A stretch of 64,000 nucleotides of DNA from Volvariella volvacea V23 (GCA_000349905.1 KB722751.1:82405-146404), one strand, 5' to 3'; counted from the first letter of the stretch, positions 24,701 through 36,559 are shown. The notes: generated from the letters alone by a model not told the origin. Made by a program: numbers and translations.

Positions 24701-27391
24701 TAGTATCTAAAATGGCGTCATTATTTGATCTTCGCAGGACTGCGTTAGAACCCACCGCTCAGCAAATTCTTCATAAGTCCAGCGACTGGGATAACCAGCA
24801 CAACTGATGCGAATAGTCTCAAGAACACCACATGCTCGTAACTGACCCAAAACTTGAGGGGCTTGGAACTCCCAGGGCCTCTTAGCTTCATTAGGCTTGA
24901 TGCAGCGAATGTAGTGCACATTAGTGACACTCAAAGTATCCATAAGTGTAATAAGGGAGGCCTTGAAGATAGATCCTTGGGTCGGCTTCTTGTTCACACC
25001 GGGACGTTTGAGACTTGAGACTGGCGTTGAGCTCGTTGCGACGAATGATTGTCTGCCTGGGTCGGGAATAACGGACTGGCGGCGTGAACCACCACTGCCA
25101 GACTCCGAAACGGCAGGCGATGCGGGGTTAGGGGTTTCTACAGGTTTGGTGCCATTGAGAGCAGAGTCCAAGACCTCTTTCAGGAAAGCATTGCTTGTTG
25201 CATTGAGTAGTGCCATGTGCTCATCCGGGACGGTATCGCGATTCTTTTCCAGGAAGCCATCGACTTCGTATGTGACATCCAAGGCATAGTGCGCAATCGT
25301 GAAAGACGTGTTTCCAAAGCGGGGCTTTTTGAAGACGGTTTTGTATTCGGGTTTATTGAGCTGGGCGTTCAATTTTTGCAAAAATGAAGCATCGGTACCA
25401 GCTGGCAACCTCGATTCCTCATCTAATAGAGCCAGAACACCAAGCTTGCCTTCAATGACATCTATACAAGGTTGATTATCTGAAAAGTCAATGAATGTCC
25501 AGTTGATTTCCTCTTTGATATATTCCTCTTGCTCCAGTTTGAATACATGGGAATTGAACTGAGGAGTGTGATCAGCTCATCTCTGAGTTCATTTGCGACA
25601 GAGCGCACCTCTTGTTGAAGCTTTTCATTGGCATAATTAATGCTGAATTGCTCGAACGAGTTCTATAAGATAGTTCGTTAGGCATTCATCAGTGTCAAGA
25701 CGTGCTTTAGTACCTTCTGGAAATGTTCAAATCCGTAGATGTCCAGCACCCCGATGAACATTTCCGCACGACTTGCTGCGTCGCCGTTTTCTCCCGCAAG
25801 ACTGTCATTAACGATCGCCACCAACCACTCAAACATGCATGCGTATACGAATTTAGCAACGCTATCCCGGACCACAAGGGCTTGAGCAGCGTTCAGGGAG
25901 GTCACGATCTTTTCGGAGCGAGTTTGAATCTGCTTCTTGACTGTCCACTTTTTGAACTCGGGGAGATTGATACCCAGGAACCGTGTTGCTAGGAGAAGGG
26001 CCGGGTCATTCTCGTCCAACATGGCCTCCGTTCTACCTGCTGCGATCTTTACATTGCCGAGGTGGAGTAATGCCGCAAGTAGACGGAAGACTGCCCACTG
26101 TTTCTCAACACTGATGCCCACAGTTGACAACGCTTGTTGAGTACCGCGGAATTCTTCAGCATCATCAACGTTATTTATGGGTGTGGAAGCAGGTCCACCC
26201 TGCTTCAAGTAGTGAAATTTGGACACATCAGTATCCAGACCGAGGTCTTTTCGTTCTTTTGAGGGAGCGCCAGCGCAAAGTTGGTAGAATATGTGGTAAT
26301 TGCGTTCCGTTAAGGGTTGGAAGACTATGCGGGAGCGCTCAAGAAGGTATGTACGAATTCGTGCACCGACAATTTCTTGCTTTCCGTCAAAAAGAATCTA
26401 GGCAAGCGGAAATGAAGCGAAGGCAAAGGAACAAGGCGAAAGTAGCACTAACCTGAATATACTTTCCAAATCGTGAAGAATTATCGTTTCGTGTCGTCTT
26501 TGCATTACCGAATGATTCCAAAATCGGATTTGTTGCCAAGATCTGTCTTTCGATCTCGCTGGAATCGTCGAGGGATACTTTCGTCTTTGTCTTAGCGCCG
26601 GAGTCGGATGGATTGACAGATGCTAGGTATCTCATAATGAACTTGGCCTTGGAGAATTTTAGGTCATGAATCGGGTATCATCAGGAAGTGAACGCACAGA
26701 TTCGGTCTTTCCGGCACCACTGACATTCCAGATCACTCTACATCAAGGACAACGACCAAGAAATACAAAAAGCGTACCTCTCTCCGGATACAATAATAGT
26801 TTGGCCCATGCGCTCCTTTCTCATCGCCGTGTACGCATCCTCGGCAATGGCGAACAAATGCGGTTCAAGTTCGCCCCTTTTTCGTCCGCTGTATGCCTGA
26901 ATTATCTCTGGACCATATAAGGTTACGCGTTGGAACGGATTGACGGCTATCAGTACGATTCCACTGTAGGTGTAGATACTGTGCTGTGCATAGCGATTAC
27001 GAATGGTATGAAGTACTTGATGTCCTGTCAAGAGCGAGTTACCGGTATACGAGTGCCTGACGTACCAGATGGTTCATTCAGATGCGAGAGGGTTGCTAAG
27101 TCGTCTGCAGTCTCAAGGAGAGGGGGGTTCCGAAGCGGTGGGAGGCCTTCTTTGCCTTCCTTGATATCTTTTCCGGTGGTATTGATCGTGATTTCCTAGA
27201 TGTGAGGGATGGTTATAGAGGAATCGCGCCGGAGATGGTAATGATAAAACCTTTCCGCGTTCATCAACAAAAGTGAGCTTTATGGCGTCGTCGGGGCCCT
27301 TGGTGACGGAAACGACCTCGGCAGAGATCCAGGCCTGTTCCTTGTCCTCGAACCAGACGCGGGTGCCTTTGCTATACACGTTCTCCGCCAT
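21755..27391 (-). CDS. MYO5: Class V myosin heavy chain
   Basis: Actin motor for polarised cargo transport (secretory vesicles, organelles). Starts at ATG 27391 with [20 protein letters not shown] (N-terminal SH3-like subdomain). The motor has [17 protein letters not shown] (P-loop, split by an intron near 26705-26775), [16 protein letters not shown] (switch I), DIYGFEHF (switch II region, near 25735) and [14 protein letters not shown], the actin-interface/relay region. The neck (24090-24560) has about six IQ motifs such as [21 protein letters not shown] coiled coil follows ([23 protein letters not shown] sequence at 23650-23950). The C-terminal globular DIL domain at 21960-22810 has [20 protein letters not shown] and [14 protein letters not shown]. 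The protein ends [10 protein letters not shown]. About 1,630 aa. All parts of the family are present, so it looks intact. Confidence 0.96.
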
Positions 27392-27788
27392 CCCGAGAAA
27401 AGAAGGGCAGGGGGTAGGTGACGGGTATGGCGTCTGAGGGAGAGTGGTTGTATGTGTTTGTTGGGGCGAGTTGACGGGCGGCGCTGCAGAAATTATTTGG
27501 AATAAGTGAAATATTANNNNNNNNNNNNNNNNNNNNNNNNNNNNNNNNNNNNNNNNNNNNNNNNNNNNNNNNNNNNNNNNNNNNNNNNNNNNNNNNNNNN
27601 NNNNNNNNNNNNNNNNTTCACAACACACTAATAATAGCCAGGCTCACCTTTGACTAAATTGGTCCCGATGTTACACCAACTTGTTACAGCCATCGACCTT
27701 AAATTCCTTAATCTCCGGTACTCCTTTCTTTTCCTGAAAATTTCCCTTCCTTGCCTTTCCTCGTCGTTGTCCATGTCCAGCCCTCCCA
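27392..27788. other. Divergent intergenic region containing an assembly gap
   Basis: About 400 bp between the MYO5 start and the transporter start. Real sequence flanks a stretch of unknown bases. TC-rich sequence just upstream of 27789 looks like a 5' leader. Nothing coding is recognisable, but an upstream exon of the transporter inside the unknown bases cannot be excluded. Confidence 0.7.
27517..27616. other. Assembly gap (100 N)
   Basis: Exactly 100 unknown bases, a conventional placeholder for a gap of unknown size. Flanks are ordinary intergenic DNA. Confidence 0.99.
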
Positions 27789-30700
27789 ATGCCTTACAGA
27801 CGTATTACTGCCTTCTTCTCGTCCCGCCGTGTCCTCGCCCGTCTGTTGTCCACCCTCTTGTGCACCATAGTCGTCGTCATTCGCCCCTTCTCAAAGAATG
27901 GAGGGGCAGCAGCCTTTCTGGCTTTGACCCTCAAGGAGCTCGTCTTTTCCGTTCAAGATAACCTCGCTCAGCAGCTTGAAGCCACTATCCTCCACCTAGC
28001 TGGTGGTCTGGCTGGACTCGGTCTCTCCTTGTTGGGTCGACTGCTTGCCTCATATGCAGGAGTCACAACAGGTAGCGCCCGGTTCATACTCGCTTTGTTC
28101 CTGACAATGATAAGCTTTTTTGGTGAGATCCTCGTCCCTCATGAGAGTCTACGCTTAATTGATCACGGACGCCTCTTCTTAGCCGGTTGGCTAAAAAGTC
28201 GCCTCCCCCGTCTGACTTTGGCAAACCGTATCGCTTGTTTCATCTCAATTTGGGTCCTAACTATAGACATACCACAAGCAGAGGTGATTCCACATGCGTA
28301 TATGCACACAGCCCGTCTCATCCTCCCCTCAGCCACTTTCTAGTCACGCTACGAGATTTATATGGATTATTGTAACTCCTGCAGTTGCAACGTTAGTATC
28401 TAGTCTACTGCTGTTGCAGTGGTCGTCATCGCAATTTGCCTCCGATGTTGCAGCTACTTTCGGAGAGCTTCACTCCTGCCTCGTAAATAACCTCAGTAAC
28501 ACGTTCTTTGATGACTATAAGCAGTTTCCTACTACATGGAAGGATTATGGAGTGCAAGAGGATCTCGTCAACAGGTCTATTGCGTTGAACACTGTTTACC
28601 GGCAGTCTGCATTTGAGTTACGAATCGGCCGTATTGACAGTGAGTACCTTCTGGCCATAAGTAGTCTTGTCCCTAACTGTCGGCAGTAAAAACAATCAAA
28701 CCCTTGATTGCATCTGTGGAGGTATGACGCTTTCCCATGTACCATAAGTTTGACTAACAACACTCATGCATAGCAACTCCGGCGTGAGCTATCTTGGGGC
28801 ATGTCAATCCCGCGTCCTAAGTACGAGGGCACAGCCCTGGAAGCCGAGGCAATCCGGGCGTTCCATAACCCTGCGTTTCAGCTCGGTCATGCAATCCTTG
28901 ACTCGATGAGAATCGTGCAGAAGATAGTACTCTCATGTTTCGTTCACACCTTATTCCCGCAAACCCTACAGTCTGAGAAAGCTGCACTAGATACCACAAA
29001 ACAGCGTCTTACTGCTGCCCTTACTGCTGTTCGTTTGGAGTTAAAAAGATTTTGCGATGATCTAGACGCCGATCAACCTTCACCCACCCTCCCCCGTAAT
29101 ATATTTGACTTGTGCTTATTTATGATCTCTCTTCTTCAGGTGCGTTGTTTTGTATCACCCTTCTTTAGATGCTGATCCAGGCGTTAGATGGCCCGGGAGC
29201 TCCTCTACGTTTTGGATATCTGCACAGATGTCATCCAGGCTTCAGAGTCATCTCGACTCCGCTTGTGGTTTCCCCGCTTAACGTTGGCATGGCTAGGTGC
29301 AACGCCCAGCACAATCGTCTTAGAGGAGCGCGGAATATTTTTAGAGGACGTACCTCAAATCGGTACCAGAATGACACAAGAAGAAGAGTTGCAAGCGGTT
29401 GTCGAACGCGGTTATTCTACCCTGCGTTGCGAGGAAACACCTCCGATGGACTTAGATGGGCGCCTATTCTCGCCTATATGGTTTCTCTCACTTTTTGTTT
29501 ACCTGTGGAACCATTCGCGCATCATGCGCATGCGCCTCGCGCTTTCAAGGTTTCTCAAGGATGTGCAAGGCTCCTCCCACTTACATCACGCCCTCAAAAA
29601 TGCATTTGGTGTTGGCTTGTTGAGCATCCCTGCATTCCTGCCTCTTGGCTCATCAGGTGCGTATCTAGATTAGTAAGCTATCCGCCAGCCTGTTAATCGT
29701 GTATAGCGCAATTATGGTTCACCACATATTACGGCCAGTGGATGCTGGTCGCCTATGTGTGGGTCCTTGAGGTCAATACCGGTGCAACTGTAAGTGTTCA
29801 AGGTGCTGCAACTATATACACACGACTCATTTCGAGATCTAGTGGAGAAATGCTTACCTCCGACTTGTGAGTCGATGTTGTAATAGATATCATACATTTC
29901 TTTTAACTGATAGCTCACCTCCAGTCCGGCACCATCATAGGTGCTGCGTATGGATGTGTCGTGCGTATGATGTGACCTCTTGACGAATACATGAGCTGAC
30001 AGATTTCAGGCGTCATATATCTGTCGCAAAAATCCATACGCCCTTGTCGCTGCCATTGTTGTAAGTGTGCCTCGATATGTGCCTAATGAATGCACTCAAG
30101 GAGTAGCAGATCGCCGAAGTCCCAATTAGCTGGATTGTCGTAACGACAACCTTTCCTCTACTAGGGGTTGTAACGTAAGGCAAAGTCGCTGGGTGCCGTC
30201 CATTTTGCTGACTGATTTATGATCCAAACAGCTCTGTCACAATACTACCTATCCTCTTTACACCTTTCTTCCAAGTTGCCGCAGTGTTGCCACCATGGAG
30301 TTCGTGCTCCCTTGCGACAATTGATCGTAGCTTACCCTGATTTCAGCTTTGGCTCTTCTGCGGAGTGGAATGATCGCCATTGGTCTAATATCGGCTCTAT
30401 TGGTTAATAGTACCTTATTTCCCCGCCATTGCAGGGTCCGTATTGAAGCTTATCTGACCTTTAAGCATTACTAACGGCATGACCAGGTCATGTTCCTGAA
30501 TAGCACCTGCTCTACGATTGGCTTGATGGGTCAATTGCACATCAACCTCAGCAGGTAAACTACTGTATTATACGCGTTGACTACTGTCTCATGCTACTCA
30601 GGGATCTATTTCAACCGTACCAAACCTCTTCTGCAATGGATCGGCGGCGAGTTTTGAAGCTGGAGCTGCATATCAGCAAAGCATTACACCGTAAGTACAG

Positions 30701-31374
30701 CCCTTGCTCGCGTATGCACGTGAAGTAACTTTAAGCAAGGGATGTCCAACTTGCTCAAGACGATGAGTGATGAAATCAGCCTTGTGCCTGTACGCCAAAC
30801 TCAGTTGTTTTGTTCTTGACACTGACAGAAGGACAGAAACCAATGCAACGGTACCAAGAAGTTCTGACCGTGCTACACAAGCTGCTGGATACACTCACAG
30901 CCTTACGAAAAATCCGGGAAAATATATCTAAAAAGGAGATGGTGGAGGAGGTAATTTCGCCCCGGCGTGAAATGGTATGGTCACTCCTGTGTTTACTGAT
31001 TCTTATGCCTGACGTTCACCCTTTTTCAGGTCTCTACAGTGTGTATTTCGATGTTTGCGGCAGAACAAGCATTCCGAGGGCGACGGCCTTTACCTCAATT
31101 CTTGCCTTCTCTGCATGGAGCGCTGCAAACTCTGAAACGGGATATTGAAGAGAAGGTGCAAAGTGTTCGAGTTGAGGAAGTCGGTCCACTTGGTCTCTCA
31201 CGAATCTATGCATTGGCCGAAATCGATGTCCTCAATGATCTTGTGGACACTTTAGAACACCTGCTTGGTATCGGCCGTCAACTATTTGGTACACTCTCTT
31301 GGTTAGAATCATCGCTGGAGCTGACGATTACCATGAGTCTGCATGAAGATTCGAGTGGGCGTCGTGCCGTCTAA
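27789..31374 (+). CDS. ArAE/BRE4-type multi-pass membrane transporter
   Basis: Large putative anion/aromatic-acid exporter of the fungal ER-transporter (ArAE_2_N) plus ArAE_2/DUF2421 group, whose yeast member is Bre4. ATG 27789 begins MPYRRITAFFSSRRVLARLL, a cytosolic basic leader into the first membrane helix (LARLLSTLLCTIVVVIRPFS). Next comes AAAFLALTLKELVFSVQDNL, then two more helices (LAGGLAGLGLSLLGRLLASY; FILALFLTMISFF). The middle soluble part has FQLGHAILDSMRIVQ and LRLWFPRLTLAWLG, followed by a second membrane block at about 29700-30620. The C-terminal region has YQEVLTVLHKLLDTLTALRK and CISMFAAEQAFRGRRPLPQF and ends DSSGRRAV. About 20 short introns, about 900 aa. Substrate unknown. 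Confidence 0.8.
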
Positions 31375-31712
31375 AAACATCCCATTTGCTCGTTGCATCC
31401 TAATTCCTGTTTTTATTTGGTCTTTAATCTGCTCCTTGGTCGTGATGCTGTATCTGCAATGTATCTGCATAGACATGGATCGTATATACCCCGGAATATA
31501 TAGATAATAGAGGTTTTTGGATAGATGGTCCCTTATAGAGTTGTGTAGTTGTAATAATCCTGTCGCTGTTCGATTTTCTCATGGGTTTCTTCTTGTTAGC
31601 CACCTCGGTTAATGTACACCTTTCTCTGCCAGTCAGCCTCAACAGCAAGCATTAGCCATCTGAGATGTCTTGACCCTCCTATCCTGAACGAAGTTTTGCC
31701 CTGTCCTGCGTA
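31375..31712. other. Intergenic, nothing recognised
   Basis: About 340 bp between two genes on the same strand. It must hold the 3' end of the transporter transcript and the promoter of the next gene. AT-rich (for example TATATAGATAATAGAGG near 31497), with no feature I can support. Confidence 0.5.
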
Positions 31713-32741
31713 ATGTATATTGATGTTCAACACGCCGCGTTCACACCAGGTGAGTTGCCCTACCCATCCCAATCGAGTCTCAAAAGGCGTATTTTAATGA
31801 TTCCGTCGCCTTCAGGATTCTTTTTCATGCTGATAATGGGCATAATAGTCCTATCGGCAACGCTAGGAGTAATGGTCTATACCCTCACGCGTTCTCGCCG
31901 CCGGAAAGGAAAGCACAACACGACGCAAAACGTCAAATCACCGAGCATCCCTATGTCTTGTTCAATCCCGAGTCTCGACACCGAGGAATCTGGATCAGTA
32001 GCAAAGTTCCTCTCCGCTAGCGACGATGTCACACGCACTCCTGGCCATGGGCGAGTGTCCATTTTTGGGCGGATTGGAAAGAAGATAAATATGCGATCTG
32101 CCAGTGTCAGTGGATCCGGAGCGGTAACCTCAAGCTACTTCTCGCGCGGCTCCGGCGGGCGCGCAAAAGACCATGTCAATCTCGATGAATTCGGTGATGA
32201 TGGGAGTCGATGCAACAATTATGACGACCGCAACAGCGAAGTTTCTTGCCATGGTGTAGACGAGAAAGACCCGGAAAGCAGCAGCGCACCAGCACACCAT
32301 ATGCCCACGACAGTAGATTACTCCGGCGGGGAATATCTATGTCGCACATACCATGCCGACCAAAATGAGCAACATTCCAGTTATTCTCGAGTCCTGCGTC
32401 AATCCACGGTGAACTACCGAGGGGCAGACGCTAGCATCGCCGAGCCGGACACACCCTTCGCTTTGTCCATTTTCTCGAGTCTCAATATCCGAGGTCTTGG
32501 CCTTGTTATGGGCCGGGGCGATTACAGCGACCGAGATCGCGGCGAGCCCGAGCGTTCGTCTCCGTACAGCCACAATCCTTTAAGCACTGACCGACCACCT
32601 TCGTTTGCGTCACATACAATTACACTTTCGCCTTCGCAACCGATGTTATGCCAGATTGGCGGGGGATCAAGCGGATTGAGAGGTAGTAATAGTAGGACAT
32701 TTGTCAGGGTTATGGTCACACCGCCTTCTCCAGGAGCGTGA
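31713..32741 (+). CDS. Single-pass membrane protein, function unknown
   Basis: Intron-free ORF of 342 codons, not recognised. A short N-terminal stretch precedes a single hydrophobic segment at about residues 34-54 (GFFFMLIMGIIVLSATLGVM), followed directly by a strong basic stop-transfer patch (RSRRRKGKH). The remaining 280 residues are hydrophilic and Ser/Gly/Asp-rich (GSGAVTSSYFSRGSGGRAK, ESSSAPAHHMPTT), hence probably disordered and cytosolic. The layout resembles a small plasma-membrane sensor or anchor with a long cytoplasmic tail, but there is no catalytic motif. An internal ATG at 31797 would start just before the membrane segment. It sits between the transporter and the disordered orphan, both unrelated. 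Confidence 0.6.
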   Translation: MYIDVQHAAFTPGELPYPSQSSLKRRILMIPSPSGFFFMLIMGIIVLSATLGVMVYTLTRSRRRKGKHNTTQNVKSPSIPMSCSIPSLDTEESGSVAKFLSASDDVTRTPGHGRVSIFGRIGKKINMRSASVSGSGAVTSSYFSRGSGGRAKDHVNLDEFGDDGSRCNNYDDRNSEVSCHGVDEKDPESSSAPAHHMPTTVDYSGGEYLCRTYHADQNEQHSSYSRVLRQSTVNYRGADASIAEPDTPFALSIFSSLNIRGLGLVMGRGDYSDRDRGEPERSSPYSHNPLSTDRPPSFASHTITLSPSQPMLCQIGGGSSGLRGSNSRTFVRVMVTPPSPGA

Positions 32742-33401
32742 ATATTGATTGAGCCATTTTGTTCCTTGGACTGGGAGGTATCTACGCATTAATCCAAGTG
32801 ATGTCTGTGCTTAAGGGCCCTCTGGGGATGGATCCACAAGACTCCAGACTCGCAATAGCTGCATGGGTATGGTGTATTCAATGCAAACCAATTGAAAGTA
32901 ACCAAACTACTTCGTCCAGCCATCCATTTAGGTAATGAGTATCGGGATGGTCATTGTACTAATATATACGCAGGAACAAGTCAACCCTAGGCGAGTATAA
33001 CAGTAACAAGCGGAGTGAAGAAAACGGCTTGCGCTGGGAACGTAGCATGCATTGAAAGCGATAGAGTTCTGAAACGATGATGCACGATGCGTATGCGGCT
33101 GTCACTGGGTCGAGAGGACAACATATACAGATGATGAAAAGCGGAGATGCAACAAGGGTTTTTTCGATAGGCGGCTGATGCAAGGAAGAAAGTGTATGAC
33201 ATGAAGCGGTTGGCGGAGGAGTCAATAAATAAGAGGAGACGATAGTCGGTGTGAGAGAAAACAGCGAGCATAACTATAGGTCATCAAATACGTAAACACC
33301 GAGAGGTGGTTGTCAGTGGTAAGGAGAGACTGGGGGTCAGGCAAGAAAGATATTGTACAAGAATCTGAGTTTGACCCGTTGAGGCCAATATTAATGAATA
33401 A
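32742..33401. other. Intergenic between convergent genes, nothing recognised
   Basis: About 660 bp between the stops of two convergent genes. Open frames here have no membrane, domain or composition signal. I see nothing I can support beyond 3' untranslated regions. Confidence 0.5.
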
Positions 33402-34571
33402 TCAAAAGTCATCAGGATTGAATGATAGAGCCTCGAAATGCAAAGAGTCCAGACGGATTTCGAAGCTAAGTTCTTGCATGAGAAGGGGAGGACCATCGTC
33501 TTCCCTCGACACCTTTGAGGTGATTGTGTTCCTTGAATCTTCATCGTCGTCCTCTTTCCCGTCACGTCGTTCCCCATCTTCAGACCGGTCATCTGTAGGA
33601 GTGCTTGGACCGGATTGCGAAGAGATGGTGGAGGGACCTGAAGAGTCTCTAGACAAGCTAGGCAGCGACCGCGGTGAGATTGAATCCGACGAATCCAATT
33701 CAGGGTTCGATGTCGATGCGGACGTTGATGTTGATACTGCGGCCACTGCAGCTCCTGCCTGAGAAAACGAGAAAATTTTTTGCAGACTGAAAAGTGAGAA
33801 TCGGCGAGTCCTTGAAGAGGGAGTCGGGGAATCACAGCGTATTCTATCCAGTTCATCTCCTGGTTCAGGGGGGTATATGTGTTCAGCGTTCATGAAGTTC
33901 AGAGAGGGTACAGTCGAAGAGTAGCTTGGGTTTCCGTAGGGTGAGAGATTGGGTGCATTGGAACGAGACTTGGATGATTGAAATATCTGGGAGAGACCGA
34001 ATGAAGAGCGTCTGGAGAGGGAAGGGGTAATGGCAGAGTTGTAGAATGAGTTGGGGACGCCTCCATCTTCACTTGGGGCAGCAAAGACGTCCTGCTCATC
34101 GACCTTTTCCGGCGAACCCTTGCCAGACTTTCGTATTGAACGAAAAGCTCTGGAAGCACGGGCTTTAAGTCCTTTGCCCTTGGGGGTATTGCTTTCCCCG
34201 TTACCGCGCTTGAGTTTGACGACTTCGGCAATTTCAGAGTCGCCTGCCGCCTCCTTTCGGGATGGAGGGGAAGGTTGACTGCTTTCGGGAACGGGTGGGA
34301 GATCGTTGACCTCTACTGCATGTCTCGGTGCCGGGGAAACTTCGTCTACTGTGGGGAGTGCTGAAGGGATTTGTGGGTTCGATTCGTCCGGTGTAGGTGA
34401 GGGGGGAGCTGGAGATCCTTCGAAGCAACACCAGGTTGGGGTCTGTTCCTCCTCCGGGGGAGTGACGAGCACGGTGGGCATCTGGACAGATGGACGGGTG
34501 GGTGGGGGCGGGTGCGGGGGCTGGGGGAGCTGTTTGGGATGGGACTTGAACAAAGAGAGTGTGGGGGCCAT
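33402..34571 (-). CDS. Disordered Ser/Pro-rich protein with two RRxS-IF motifs
   Basis: Intron-free ORF of about 389 codons, start ATG 34571 (MAPTLSLFKSHPKQLPQPPH). It is low in complexity: Pro-rich N-terminus, a basic patch with KGKGLKARASRAFRSIRKSG, Ser/Thr-rich middle and acidic Ser/Asp C-terminus ending FEALSFNPDDF. Two short related motifs stand out, SRRSSFGLSQIFQSS and RTRRFSLFSLQKIFSF, both with the basophilic-kinase pattern R-R-x-S followed by a hydrophobic IF. No known domain. Likely a regulatory or scaffold protein, but this is inference. The codons show no obvious break. It is head-to-head with tRNase Z (122 bp between starts), and long antisense frames over it are shadows. Confidence 0.6.
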   Translation of the reverse strand: MAPTLSLFKSHPKQLPQPPHPPPPTRPSVQMPTVLVTPPEEEQTPTWCCFEGSPAPPSPTPDESNPQIPSALPTVDEVSPAPRHAVEVNDLPPVPESSQPSPPSRKEAAGDSEIAEVVKLKRGNGESNTPKGKGLKARASRAFRSIRKSGKGSPEKVDEQDVFAAPSEDGGVPNSFYNSAITPSLSRRSSFGLSQIFQSSKSRSNAPNLSPYGNPSYSSTVPSLNFMNAEHIYPPEPGDELDRIRCDSPTPSSRTRRFSLFSLQKIFSFSQAGAAVAAVSTSTSASTSNPELDSSDSISPRSLPSLSRDSSGPSTISSQSGPSTPTDDRSEDGERRDGKEDDDEDSRNTITSKVSREDDGPPLLMQELSFEIRLDSLHFEALSFNPDDF

Positions 34572-34693
34572 GTCTTGTGGCGAGTAAAAGCGAAGGAGCG
34601 ACAAGAACAAGAAAAAGGCTCTGCTTGACCTGGAGACTGAACACAATTCAAGGCTCGCGTTCCTGGTCAGCCAATTCTCACGTGCTCCACTCT

Positions 34694-36302
34694 ATGCCAC
34701 TCTCCTCCCCGACAAAGCTCTTCCGCCCCTCGTCCTCCATTCTCGCCTCCTTCAGTCGCTATTCCACAAAGCATACGCGCCCTCAATCAAAAAGACCAAT
34801 GACCGCCGACTGGTCCGTCACTTTTCTCGGTACCTCCAGTGGCGGGGGCCCGACCGAAACGCGCAATTGTTCCAGCCTCATATGCGATCTTTTGGGACAC
34901 GGCGCACTGTGGAGTATGCCTTTGCCAAACACGAGTATCCGGCGCTCATCGTCACCATTACATTAGTGGTAGATTGCGCGGAGGGCACATCGCGTCAACT
35001 CGCCCATCTGCGCACGAGACCAAATAGGATCTCCAAAATATTCATAACGCATATGCATGGTGAAGCCTCCGTACTCTCATGTAATCCCGAGTTCACGAAT
35101 TCAATTAGCCGACCATGTTCTGGGACTTGTCCCTCTACTTAGAAATGCTCTTGCCCCACCCCCGCTGTATGACCTTGGCGAGACTTCTCCAATCGAACGT
35201 CCTGTACGATCCATCATCTCTTCAACTGAACATCTCATATGTATATACTATCCCAGTCCAAGATTGAGATCTACGGCCCAGCGGGGATACGAACCTTCGT
35301 TAGGTCCATTCTCACAATGACATATTCCAGGACTGCCGAGAATTATGCTGTACATGAGCTACTCACAGAACATGACCAATGCACGCCGTGTACCGACGAT
35401 CTACGGCATCCAAATGAAAACCAGGGTCTAGATATTCGATGTTCCGAGGATGGCTTTTGGCAGAGTATCGCCCAAGGCACAGGATATCTAGGCGAGATCC
35501 ATGTAGACGCTGGTCCTATAGCTCATCGAGGTCTGTGAGTAATCGCTCCTATCGCTTCAAGGACTGATTATCCACAATTAATAATTTCCGACCTGCTTCA
35601 TGCCCGCTTTTGTTGTGTCGCGCTTTGGACGTAAAGATCCTTGCGTCGGATATGTATTCCGAGAGACTTGCTACCCAGGTCGAAAATTGGTGATCCTCGG
35701 TGACACACATGACCCATCAGCAATAACGCCGCTGTGCCTTTCACCATCACCATCACTCCTGGTACACGAAGCTACAGACGCACACATTCCAACTGCCGTG
35801 GATCCACGCTCTACACGGCTACCTCAGACGGTCAAAGAACGAGCACTGGCTAGGGGTCATTCAATCCCGGCTATGGCAGGAGCATTCGCGAGGAAAATAG
35901 GCGCAGAAAGATTGATTCTGAATCACATAGGCGCCAGGTGTGTATTTCTTCCCAGGATCCGACACTCGGCTCAAGTCGCATAGATTCCCTGCTCCACAGA
36001 ACCCATACCAGATCCAGGGTAGAATCATAAGTGAAATTGAGAGACAAGCCACGGCAGCCTGGGGCATGGGCCAAGCATCTGCAGCATGGGACTTTATGAA
36101 TATCGTGATTCCGCCCTCGCCGCCGCCGCAAGGACCACCTCCAATGGTGCTGATAGAAGAAACACAGGGTGTTGTTGCAGAAATACATGAGGGGGTCTGG
36201 AAGGGATCTGGGAGAGGACGAGACCGACCCGCACACGGGCATCCCTACCGGTCTCAGCGAGGAGGTGGGAGGGGACGGAGGAGTAATGGGCATCGTAGCT
36301 AG
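34694..36302 (+). CDS. tRNase Z, short (ELAC1-like) form, possibly mitochondrial and nuclear
   Basis: Metallo-beta-lactamase endonuclease that removes the 3' trailer of pre-tRNAs. ATG 34694 gives an Arg/Ser/Thr-rich leader without acidic residues (LFRPSSSILASFSRYSTK), typical of a mitochondrial presequence; a second in-frame ATG at 34799 starts MTADWSVTFLGTSSGGG, so two products are possible. The zinc motif HxHxDH is made by splicing: ITHMH + ADHVLGLVPLLRN. Later parts: KIEIYGPAGIRTFVRSIL, the PxKxG-region YPGRKLVILGDTHDP and the distal His in LILNHIGARFPAPQNP. The end ATAAWGMGQASAAWDFMNI is followed by a basic Arg/Gly tail (GRGRDRPAHG... RGGGRGRRSNGHRS) that ELAC1 enzymes usually lack. The size and single domain indicate the short form. 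Confidence 0.88.
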
Positions 36303-36559
36303 AGCATGCTGTTGGACTTGCAAGTTATGGAATTTGTATCGATATTTGTGCATGATGGGTCTGGGACCATTGTCGCAGGGCACCTGAGCTCTTGAATTCG
36401 AATCCCGCCCGACACACTGATTTGTGCTTATCCCATTCCATCTCGCTGACTTTATCCTTTTCCTTCCGTCGTCGCCGTCCCCCTCGCCACTGCCTCAGCC
36501 TGGATCGCTTTGTCTCCGTCCCATCTCTTTCTCTTTCTTTCTAGTCTCTATCTTCTATC

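Noticed and set aside
22593..27199. Plus-strand open frames antisense to MYO5 of 60-120 codons
   Set aside because: They mirror motor, IQ and coiled-coil exons and have no own signal; shadows.
34234..34966. Frames overlapping the start of the disordered orphan and tRNase Z on both strands
   Set aside because: Other frames of low-complexity coding sequence; the chosen frames join to long conserved exons or to a complete ORF.
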